A stretch of 47,195 nt of DNA, taken from assembly GCF_000346755.1 (NCBI RefSeq), contig NZ_ANNV01000163.1:1-47195 (forward strand), in the 5' to 3' direction. This DNA comes from Pseudomonas sp. CBZ-4. Lineage in GTDB: Bacteria; Pseudomonadota; Gammaproteobacteria; Pseudomonadales; Pseudomonadaceae. The stretch's first letter is position 1. The number at the start of each line of letters is the position of its first letter. The notes below the pieces were generated by a model that was not told the DNA's origin, made no database searches, and saw only the letters and a program-made list of their open reading frames with translations. Below, one piece after another: positions 16,485-22,977 of the stretch. The translations under genes and the position numbers were made by a program.

Positions 16485-16880
16485 TCAGGCCGTTGGAGAG
16501 GCGCGCGGGTTGAGGCTCGGCCATTGCTGGCGCGGGGTCGGGCTTTGCAGCTGGGGCGGCGGCAAGCTTTGAGCGGTGTTGAATTGGGTGAGGTACAACT
16601 GCGGCACATGCCCCGGCAACGCCACCAACGGCGCGGAGCCCGAGCAACACCAGCAATGCTGCATGGTGGAGTGATCGTCCTGCTGCGGTGCCGGGATGTC
16701 CAGCTTGCCCAGGGCGATGGTCTTGAGCGTGGCGCCATTGGAGGAACAGAAACTGCCCCACAACAATTGCTGCACCGGGTCCTGGGATTGCTGCATCGCG
16801 CTGGCCATTGGCATGGCAAAGGCGTTGAATAGCACTGCAAGGCAGGCGATCCAGGCGATTGCAAAGCGTTGACGGGCCAT
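16485..16880 (-). CDS. DUF2946 small exported protein, upstream of the PCu(A)C gene
   Basis: This 131-residue product has a signal-like N-terminus (residues 8-28), C45, and a compact CWCC cluster at C76, C78 and C79 following H75. The C-terminal quarter is proline-rich: PPP at 107-109, then further prolines to ASPTA at the end. Such Cys clusters and Pro-rich tails characterise DUF2946 proteins of the CutF/CruR type. It is the first gene of the copper cluster and precedes the chaperone gene by 46 bp. I took the ATG at 16880. A TTG three codons earlier is possible, and neither has a strong ribosome site. A copper-responsive upstream-ORF function is inferred, not shown. Confidence 0.78.
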   Translation of the reverse strand: MARQRFAIAWIACLAVLFNAFAMPMASAMQQSQDPVQQLLWGSFCSSNGATLKTIALGKLDIPAPQQDDHSTMQHCWCCSGSAPLVALPGHVPQLYLTQFNTAQSLPPPQLQSPTPRQQWPSLNPRASPTA

Positions 16881-16903
16881 GGCGGACAATCCGTAGGGTT
16901 AAA

Positions 16904-16930
16904 CGATCAGGTGGGTATTTAGCCTGATCG
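16904..16930. promoter_or_regulatory. 8-bp inverted repeat before the first DUF2946 gene
   Basis: CGATCAGG (16904-16911) and CCTGATCG (16923-16930) are perfect complements with an 11-nt AT-rich spacer, 23 bp upstream of the ATG at 16880. On the minus strand the stem is followed by TTTAACCC. It may be an operator or a leader hairpin. I recognise no regulator. Confidence 0.55.
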
Positions 16931-17052
16931 TAGGGGATAAGTAAAAAGGGGTGGTGTGGTTTGGTGTCGCAGTGACTGATCTCAGGATAGACGCAAACCA
17001 CGGATTGCCATTTTTGCAGATAGGGCACGATGCTCAAGGCGATGCATAAACC

Positions 17053-17141
17053 TGTGGGAGCTGGCTTGCCTGCGATGGCGGTGTGTTTGTGACATGGGCG
17101 CTGACTGGCCCACCGCTATCGCAGGCAAGCCAGCTCCCACA
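17053..17141. repeat. REP doublet downstream of the antitoxin-like gene
   Basis: Complete inverted pair. It ends 17 bp beyond the stop codon of the truncated antitoxin-like gene. Confidence 0.92.
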
Positions 17142-17158
17142 TTTTGGATTGCGCTCGG

Positions 17159-17515
17159 CTATCGCTTGCTGTTTAGCCTGCTGGTTGCACGAGCAATGTC
17201 GTCTTGCCCCATTTTGATCAATGAACCATCGCCCGGGTCTTCTTCGATGCAGGCCTCGAGGAACGCATCCATATCTTCTTGTGTAAGGAGATAGTCGGCA
17301 ACGTCGAAACGAGTGAATCCTGTCTTTCTGTCAGGGAGGTATTGGGCTTTTTCCAACCATTGGTTTAATCGCGCTGCGACTGCGGGTTCATCCGATTCCA
17401 AGGCCTCGGCTTCAAGGCTTAGCGCTTCTGCAAACTCGGGATTGGCGATTATGTGTTCGATAATCGTCTGTTCGGCTGGTCGAATTAAGCACTGGGTGTG
17501 GGTTTTCTTCGTCAT
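17159..17515 (-). CDS. Truncated antitoxin-like protein (addiction-module antidote N-terminus)
   Basis: This 118-residue acidic protein has two parts. The first 60 residues (with IIEHIIANPEFAEAL) match nothing I can name. The second, from about residue 63 (FTRFDVADYLLTQEDMDAFLEACIEED to DIARA), resembles the opening of HigA-like 'addiction module antidote' proteins (TIGR02684-like), whose DIARA motif is normally followed by a helix-turn-helix. Here the frame stops ten residues after that point (TSRLNSKR), so the DNA-binding part is missing. No toxin gene is adjacent. The ATG at 17515 has GAGG 8 nt upstream, while one at 17569 has no ribosome site. It is either a remnant or a small protein with a changed role. 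Confidence 0.6.
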   Translation of the reverse strand: MTKKTHTQCLIRPAEQTIIEHIIANPEFAEALSLEAEALESDEPAVAARLNQWLEKAQYLPDRKTGFTRFDVADYLLTQEDMDAFLEACIEEDPGDGSLIKMGQDDIARATSRLNSKR

Positions 17516-17569
17516 GCGATGAACCTCATGTTTAACGTCAGTGGACGAAATGTTGAGGATCATCGCCAT

Positions 17570-17833
17570 TGGAATACCGGGCTAGGAAGCCAGCGGGTTC
17601 CGGTGTCTTTGTAGGTCTGTTCCTATTAGGTTTCTGTGCTGCTCGAGCTTTGAGGTTCTCTGCAGAAATCTTCGACAAGCCTTTAAGGTTGCCCCTAGGA
17701 AACTCAATCCCTAGTCTCCGTACACCGCTGCAAACGCAGCGGCCGGGCGTCGCGGCCCGAACAGATCAAGCATTGCCTCCTTTCAGTTGACACTTTTTTA
17801 TCGTCTACTGTGCGGCGCTATGGTGGCTGTGCG
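17570..17833. other. Non-coding stretch with two hairpins upstream of the structured leader
   Basis: No convincing gene is present. A TTG-initiated frame at 17569-17790 encodes a low-complexity peptide that I treat as non-coding. Two clean hairpins occur: CCGCTGC-AAAC-GCAGCGG (17725-17742) and CGGGC-GTCGCG-GCCCG (17744-17759). A TTGACA at 17787-17792 could be a -35 element for the downstream gene, but no -10 stands at the right distance. Confidence 0.45.
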
Positions 17834-17946
17834 CGGGATACCTTCGGGTATGCCGGTTTCCTTGATCTCCGGTCCGCGAACCTGCGTACAGCTGCCACCC
17901 TATCGCGTCGCGGCGATGAGTGGCAGCTCCACTTAGATTAAGGAGC
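17834..17946 (+). promoter_or_regulatory. Multi-hairpin 5' leader of the DUF3077-like gene
   Basis: Three stems can form. The first is ATACC-TTCG-GGTAT (17838-17851), with outer pairs CGG/CCG at 17834-17836 and 17853-17855. The second pairs GGTT (17855-17858) with AACC (17879-17882). The third is long: AGCTGCCAC (17890-17898) with GTGGCAGCT (17920-17928), enclosing ATCGC-GTCGCG-GCGAT (17902-17917). The ribosome site AGGAG (17941-17945) follows directly. The first and second stems share bases (around 17855), so they may be alternatives, which suggests a switching or thermosensing leader. Confidence 0.6.
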
Positions 17947-17952
17947 TTCACA

Positions 17953-18201
17953 ATGATCAAACCCACCCCCAACCCCCCCGTTCGGCTCTTCACCGTTGCC
18001 GAAGGCATCAGCACCGAAGACCTGTTGGTCAACCTCAGCGAAACCCTCGCCTCAGCCAATGCGCTGAGCTGCGATCTGGCATTTAACCTGGAAGGCTCGA
18101 AACGAGAGGAGTTGCTTGGCGTTGCGCAGTTGATTGAGCTGGCGCAGGCGCTCGCGGATCGTGTGCACGAGGGTTTCGGCCCTGCGACAACTGCAGCCTG
18201 A
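17953..18201 (+). CDS. Small DUF3077/DUF6124-like protein
   Basis: This 82-residue protein begins IKPTPNPPVRLFTVAEG, followed by two helical stretches (TEDLLVNLSETLASANALSCDL and ELLGVAQLIELAQALADRV, here only named). Small proteins with this 'P-TPNPP' opening and a C-terminal helix pair are widespread in fluorescent pseudomonads and are annotated as DUF3077 or DUF6124. Their function is unknown. The ATG at 17953 has AGGAG 7 nt upstream. It stands alone between a structured leader and a REP doublet. No signal peptide or membrane segment is visible. Confidence 0.75.
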   Translation: MIKPTPNPPVRLFTVAEGISTEDLLVNLSETLASANALSCDLAFNLEGSKREELLGVAQLIELAQALADRVHEGFGPATTAA

Positions 18202-18216
18202 CAACACCGTCCAAAA

Positions 18217-18305
18217 TGTGGGAGCGGGCTTGCCCGCGATTGCGGTACATCAGTTATAGATGAGCTGGCTGACAGGACGCCATCGCGGGCAAGCCCGCTC
18301 CCACA
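18217..18305. repeat. REP doublet, 'gcgggcttgcccgcgat' variant
   Basis: Inverted pair of the GC-rich REP subtype, different from the ggcttgcctgcgat subtype found elsewhere in the window. It lies between the DUF3077-like gene and the end of cobK. Confidence 0.92.
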
Positions 18306-18320
18306 GGGGATTTGTGGTGG

Positions 18321-19040
18321 TTAGAGAGTGGTGATTGCCTGTAGTAGCGAAGGTACGGTGGTGAATTCTTGATCTACCTGAGCCAGAACGGGCCGCTTCA
18401 ACACCAACACCGGCACCCCAAGCTCCCTTGCCACCTCCAGCTTCGGCTCCGTCGCCGTGCTCCCGCTGTTCTTGCTGATCAGCACATCAATCCCACGCCG
18501 TTCGAACAGCACCCGCTCATCCTCGATCAAAAACGGCCCGCGCGCGCCGATCACTTCGCAGCGTTCATTGCCCGGATACACATCCAGTGCACGCAGCGTC
18601 CAGAACTGCTCCGGCGGGATTTCATCAAGGTGCTGCAACGGCTCACGCCCCAAGGTGAATAGCGGGCGCTTGAATGGCTTCAACGCTTCAATCAAAGAAG
18701 CCCAATCACTGACCTCCCGCCAATCATCCCCCGCCTGCGGCTGCCACGCCGGGCGGCGCAAGGCCCAGCAGGGCACGCCGCTCAACTGCGCGGCCTCGGC
18801 CGCATTGCGGCTGATCTGCGCTGCATACGGATGGGTCGCGTCGAGAATCAGGCTGATCCCTTCATCCCGAACAAACTGTGCCAAGCCCTCGGCGCCGCCA
18901 TAACCACCGACCCGCACCTGGCAGGTCAGGTCGGTCGGTACGCGCCCAACGCCGGCGAGGCTGTAGATATGTTCCGGGCCCAATGTGCGAGCGATGGCCA
19001 ACGCTTCCGTCACGCCGCCCAGCAGCAGGATACGTTTCAT
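18321..19040 (-). CDS. cobK: Precorrin-6A reductase CobK/CbiJ
   Basis: CobK reduces precorrin-6A (or its cobalt form) with NADPH during corrin ring synthesis. The 239-residue product opens with a nucleotide-binding pattern MKRILLLGGVTEALAIAR and contains the family block DATHPYAAQISRNA near residues 84-97 and LISKNSGS near 198-205. The ATG at 19040 overlaps the cobL stop as ATGA. The reading frame continues 16 codons upstream into cobL but has no sign of a start. It forms a two-gene unit with cobL, transcribed away from cobGHIJ. Confidence 0.94.
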   Translation of the reverse strand: MKRILLLGGVTEALAIARTLGPEHIYSLAGVGRVPTDLTCQVRVGGYGGAEGLAQFVRDEGISLILDATHPYAAQISRNAAEAAQLSGVPCWALRRPAWQPQAGDDWREVSDWASLIEALKPFKRPLFTLGREPLQHLDEIPPEQFWTLRALDVYPGNERCEVIGARGPFLIEDERVLFERRGIDVLISKNSGSTATEPKLEVARELGVPVLVLKRPVLAQVDQEFTTVPSLLQAITTL

Positions 19041-20242
19041 AGCGGCTTGACCACTTCCAGCAAGGTGATTGGCAACGCCTGCCGCCACGTATCAAAGTCC
19101 CCCAGCGGCTGCGCCTGGGCCACGTGGATGCGCGTGAGTTCGCCGCCATGCCGGGCGCGCCAGTCCATCAGGGTCAGTTCAGTTTGCAGGGTCACGGCGT
19201 TTGCCACCAACCGCCCGCCTGGCCGCAGGTGTTGCCAGCACGTGTCGAGCACGCCGTCGCGGGTGACGCCGCCGCCGATGAAGATCGCGTCCGGGGCTTC
19301 CAGGCCGTGCAGCGCATCCGGGGCCTTGCCACGGATCAGTTGCAAACCGGGCACGCCAAGGGCGTCGCGGTTGTGTTCGATCAAGCCTTGGCGGCCTTGA
19401 TCGGCTTCAATCGCCAGCGCGCGGCAACTCGGGTGCGCACGCATCCACTCAATCCCGATGGAACCGCTGCCCGCGCCCACATCCCACAGCAATTCCCCGG
19501 GCATCGGCGCGAGGCGGGCGAGGGTCATGGCGCGCACATCGCGCTTGGTCAGTTGGCCGTCGTGTTTGAACGCCGAATCGGGCAGGCCGGCCAGGCGTGA
19601 CAGGCGCTGAGCCTGCGGGTCAGCCACACAGTCGATGGCGACGAGATTCAAATCGGCGACTGACGCGTGTTGCCAATCCACAGCTCGCCCATCAAGACGC
19701 CGTTCATCCGAGCCGCCCAAGTGCTCAAACACAGACATGCGGCTCGGCCCAAACCCGGACGCGGCCAACAACGCGGCAATCAACGCCGGACTGCCGCCGT
19801 CATTGCTCAACACCAACAACCGCACGCCACTGGCCAGATGCGCATTCAACGCCGCCAACGGCCGCGCCACCACGGACAGCGTCACCACGTCCTGCAACGG
19901 CCAGCCCAAGCGCGCCGCCGCCAACGACACCGACGACGGTGCCGGCAGGATCAGCAGCTCATCCGCCGCCACCTGCCGTGCCAGGCTCGCGCCCACGCCG
20001 TAGAACATCGGATCGCCGCTGGCCAGCACGCACACGGGCTCGCCGCGCCGCGCCAGCACCGGCTCCAGTGAAAACGGGCTCGGCCACACCTCGCGTGCGC
20101 CACGAATACACACCGGCAACAGGTCCAACTGGCGCTGAGCACCTATAATCCGCGTGGCGCGCAACAGGGCGTGCCGGGCATTGCGGCCCAGGCCCTTGAA
20201 GCCGTCTTCACCGATGCCTACAACCGTCAGCCAGGGCGACAT
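19037..20242 (-). CDS. cobL: Precorrin-6Y C5,15-methyltransferase (decarboxylating) CobL
   Basis: CobL methylates C5 and C15 of precorrin-6Y and removes the acetate carboxyl at C12. The 401-residue product is the usual fusion of a CbiE-like methylase (residues 1 to about 200, opening WLTVVGIGEDG) with a CbiT-like decarboxylase/methylase. The CbiT-like part has LLWDVGAGSGSIGIEWMR as SAM motif I near residue 250 and DAIFIGGGVTRDG near 315-327. It is divergent from cobG with about 95 bp between the starts, which must hold promoters for both directions. Confidence 0.95.
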   Translation of the reverse strand: MSPWLTVVGIGEDGFKGLGRNARHALLRATRIIGAQRQLDLLPVCIRGAREVWPSPFSLEPVLARRGEPVCVLASGDPMFYGVGASLARQVAADELLILPAPSSVSLAAARLGWPLQDVVTLSVVARPLAALNAHLASGVRLLVLSNDGGSPALIAALLAASGFGPSRMSVFEHLGGSDERRLDGRAVDWQHASVADLNLVAIDCVADPQAQRLSRLAGLPDSAFKHDGQLTKRDVRAMTLARLAPMPGELLWDVGAGSGSIGIEWMRAHPSCRALAIEADQGRQGLIEHNRDALGVPGLQLIRGKAPDALHGLEAPDAIFIGGGVTRDGVLDTCWQHLRPGGRLVANAVTLQTELTLMDWRARHGGELTRIHVAQAQPLGDFDTWRQALPITLLEVVKPL

Positions 20243-20300
20243 AAAGATTCCTTGAGCGACATCCGACGGGCAGGCTTTTCATGCCGCCGGACAAAGCAGG

Positions 20301-20306
20301 CATAAT
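20301..20306 (+). promoter_or_regulatory. -10-like element for cobG
   Basis: CATAAT at 20301-20306 is followed by a GC-rich start region, with a weak TTTTCA (20276-20281) 19 bp upstream as possible -35. If this is the promoter, transcription starts near 20313 and the GTG at 20338 is the first usable cobG start. Confidence 0.4.
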
Positions 20307-20337
20307 ACCGCGCCTTTACCCATCGACCGGTAGCCCC

Positions 20338-21627
20338 GTGAAACCATCGCCCGCTGTGAATACCTTGCGCCCCTCGGCTTGTCCGGGGTTGCTGCGTATT
20401 GTCCAGGCGTTGGACGGCGGCATTTGCCGGATCAAACTGGCCGGCGGTTCCATCACCGCCGCGCAAGCCCATGCGGTGGCGGACGCGGCCCAGGCCTATG
20501 CGGGCGGGGTGATCGAGGCGACCAACCGCGCCAACCTGCAGATTCGCGGGATCGGCAGCGAAGAGGGCGCGTTGATCGCCATGTTGCTGGCCGCCGACCT
20601 GGGCCCCAACAACGCCGCGGGCGACGACGTGCGCAACCTGATGCTCAGCCCCAGTGCCGGGATCGACCCGCAGATGCTGTTCGACACGCGCCCGCTGGCC
20701 GATCAGATCCTCGATACCCTGCAAGGCCATCCGCGTTTCCATGAGCTGTCGGCCAAGTTCGCCGTGCAACTGGATGGCGGCGAGGACCTGGCGATGCTTG
20801 AACATCACCATGACCTGTGGCTGTCGGCGTTCGTGCGCGATGGCCAGACGCTGCTTGCGTTTGGCCTGGCCGGTTGCCCGGGGCTGGATGCGCCGCTGGC
20901 TGCCGTGCCGCTGGAGCAAGGACATGCACTGGTGGTGGGCGTGTTGGAGGCGTTTCTCGACCTCGCCACGCCAGAGCAGACCCGCATGCGTCATCTGGCT
21001 GTGGATAAGTTATTGAGCCGCCTCAGCCTGCCGTTGCTACCGGCCGACGGCTTCAAACGCCCGCCCAGCGGCGAGTTGCTGCACCTCGGCACTTATCCAC
21101 AGGTGCAAAAAAATCAGTTCTACGTGGCTGCCATCGCACCGTTGGGCCGCCTGGACGCGACGATGCTCAAAGGCGCTGCGCAACTGGCCAGCGACTACGG
21201 CGACGGCACGTTGCGCTTCACCCCTTGGCAAGGCGTGCTGCTGCCCTGCGTCGAAAAACCCCACGCCGTGACCGAACGCCTCATGCAGCTGGGCTTTCTG
21301 TGTTCAATCGACCAGCCCCTGGCGCGCATGACCGCCTGCACCGGCTCCAGCGGCTGCGGCAAGGCCCTGGCCGACACCAAGGCTGATGCGGTGCAACTGG
21401 CCGCCCTGCAATCGGCGCATGACGTGCACCTGTCCGGCTGCCCGCGCTCCTGCGCCGCCGCGCACACCGCGCCGGTGACCTTGCTGGCCGTGAGCCCCGG
21501 CCACTACGACCTCTATTTTCGCGATGCAGCCCAGCCCGGTTTCGGCCGGCTGCACGCGCATGCCCTTTCTATTGAAGCGACGGGCGCCTTGCTGCGCGCC
21601 CGCCCACGGAGCAACACCGATGATTGA
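20338..21627 (+). CDS. cobG: Precorrin-3B synthase CobG
   Basis: CobG is the oxygen-dependent enzyme that converts precorrin-3A to precorrin-3B, marking the aerobic corrin route. The 429-residue product belongs to the nitrite/sulfite reductase fold. It shows the cysteine ligands for the Fe-S centre, CTGSSGC and CPRSC, in the C-terminal third. The family opening LRPSACPGLLRIV starts at about residue 9 with the GTG start at 20338. An ATG at 20281 would add 19 residues and has a fair ribosome site, but a -10-like element lies inside that extension. The last 8 bp overlap cobH. It is the first gene of cobGHIJ. Confidence 0.92.
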   Translation: MKPSPAVNTLRPSACPGLLRIVQALDGGICRIKLAGGSITAAQAHAVADAAQAYAGGVIEATNRANLQIRGIGSEEGALIAMLLAADLGPNNAAGDDVRNLMLSPSAGIDPQMLFDTRPLADQILDTLQGHPRFHELSAKFAVQLDGGEDLAMLEHHHDLWLSAFVRDGQTLLAFGLAGCPGLDAPLAAVPLEQGHALVVGVLEAFLDLATPEQTRMRHLAVDKLLSRLSLPLLPADGFKRPPSGELLHLGTYPQVQKNQFYVAAIAPLGRLDATMLKGAAQLASDYGDGTLRFTPWQGVLLPCVEKPHAVTERLMQLGFLCSIDQPLARMTACTGSSGCGKALADTKADAVQLAALQSAHDVHLSGCPRSCAAAHTAPVTLLAVSPGHYDLYFRDAAQPGFGRLHAHALSIEATGALLRARPRSNTDD

Positions 21628-22246
21628 TTACATCCGCGACGGTCAGGAGATCTATCGCAACTCCTTCGCCATTATTCGCGCGGAAGCCAAGTTGGAGCGC
21701 ATCCCGGCCGACCTGGAAAAACTCGCGGTGCGGGTGATTCATGCCTGCGGCATGGTCGACGCCATCGACGGCCTGCAATTCTCCGAAGGTGCAGGCAAGG
21801 CCGGGCGCGATGCGCTGGCCGCTGGCGCGCCGATCTTGTGCGATGCGCGGATGGTCTCCGAAGGCGTGACCCGTGCGCGCCTGCCGGCCAACAACGAGGT
21901 GATCTGCACCCTGCGCGACGACAGCGTGCCGGAGCTGGCGCGGGAGCTGGGCAACACCCGTTCCGCTGCCGCGCTGGAGCTGTGGCGCCCGCATTTGGAA
22001 GGCAGCGTGGTGGTGATCGGCAACGCACCGACCGCCTTGTTCTACCTTCTGGAAATGATTGACGCCGGCGCACCGAAACCGGCGTTGATCCTCGGCTTCC
22101 CGGTGGGTTTTGTCGGCGCCGCCGAATCCAAGGCGATGCTCGCCGCCGATAGCCGTGGCGTGCCGTTCGTGATCATGCAGGGCCGCCTGGGCGGTAGTGC
22201 GATGGCCGCCGCCGCGGTGAATGCCCTGGCCACGGAGGTCGAATAA
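21620..22246 (+). CDS. cobH: Precorrin-8X methylmutase CobH
   Basis: CobH moves the methyl group from C11 to C12, turning precorrin-8X into hydrogenobyrinate. The 208-residue product has the usual length. It begins MIDYIRDGQEIYRNSFAIIRAE, and the block IHACGMVDAIDGLQF (residues 36-50) contains the catalytic His. Later come DARMVSEGV and GFPVGFVGAAESK. The ATG lies inside the end of cobG and the stop shares a base with the cobI start (TAATG), so translation is coupled on both sides. Confidence 0.96.
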   Translation: MIDYIRDGQEIYRNSFAIIRAEAKLERIPADLEKLAVRVIHACGMVDAIDGLQFSEGAGKAGRDALAAGAPILCDARMVSEGVTRARLPANNEVICTLRDDSVPELARELGNTRSAAALELWRPHLEGSVVVIGNAPTALFYLLEMIDAGAPKPALILGFPVGFVGAAESKAMLAADSRGVPFVIMQGRLGGSAMAAAAVNALATEVE

Positions 22247-22977
22247 TGCAGGCGCGCGGACGTTTGATCGGCCTGGGCGTCGGCCCCGGCGACCCGGAAC
22301 TGATCACCCTCAAGGCCTTGCGCCTGCTGCGTGAGTCGCCGGTGGTGGCGTACTTCGTGGCCAAGGGCAAGAAGGGCAACGCCTTCGGCATCATCGAGGA
22401 CCACCTGGTGCCTCAGCAGACCCTGATGCCGCTGGTGTACCCGGTGACCACCGAAGCCTTGCCGGCGCCGATGTCGTACGAGCAAGTGATCAGCGACTTC
22501 TACGACGCCGCCAGTGTGGACGTGGCTGCGCACCTGGACGCCGGTCGCGACGTGGCAGTGATCTGCGAAGGTGATCCGTTCTTCTACGGCTCCTACATGT
22601 ACCTGCACGACCGCCTCGCCGAACGTTATGACGCGCAAGTCATCCCCGGCGTGTGCTCGATGCTTGGCGGCGCCTCGGTGCTCGGTGCGCCGCTGGTGTA
22701 TCGCAACCAGAGCCTGTCGGTGCTCTCGGGTGTGTTGCCCCATGACGATCTCAAGCGCCGTTTGGCCGATGCCGATGCGGCCGTGATCATGAAACTGGGC
22801 CGCAACTTTCCGAAAGTGCGCCAGGTGCTGGAGGAACTCGGCCTGGCCGGGCGCGCGTTGTATGTGGAACGCGCGACCATGGCCAATCAGAAGATCGTGG
22901 CGCTGGATCAGGTGGATCCGTCGTCGTCGCCGTACTTCTCGCTGATCATCGTGCCCGGTGAACGGTGGCAAGGTTGA
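22246..22977 (+). CDS. cobI: Precorrin-2 C20-methyltransferase CobI
   Basis: CobI adds a SAM methyl to C20 of precorrin-2. It is a 243-residue tetrapyrrole methylase with the opening GRLIGLGVGPGDPELITLKA, the central EGDPFFYGSYMYL, and the VIPGVCSMLGG region. Its stop overlaps the cobJ start as TGATG. All features are those of a complete, functional family member. Confidence 0.96.
   Translation: MQARGRLIGLGVGPGDPELITLKALRLLRESPVVAYFVAKGKKGNAFGIIEDHLVPQQTLMPLVYPVTTEALPAPMSYEQVISDFYDAASVDVAAHLDAGRDVAVICEGDPFFYGSYMYLHDRLAERYDAQVIPGVCSMLGGASVLGAPLVYRNQSLSVLSGVLPHDDLKRRLADADAAVIMKLGRNFPKVRQVLEELGLAGRALYVERATMANQKIVALDQVDPSSSPYFSLIIVPGERWQG

Noticed and set aside
17569..17790. Small plus-strand ORF of 73 codons before the structured leader
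   Set aside because: It begins with TTG, lacks a ribosome site, covers two perfect hairpins, and resembles frames I recall being annotated spuriously in other pseudomonads.
20243..20337. Cobalamin riboswitch between cobL and cobG
   Set aside because: The gap is under 100 bp and shows no B12-box or the expected multi-stem core, so only promoter-like elements are claimed.
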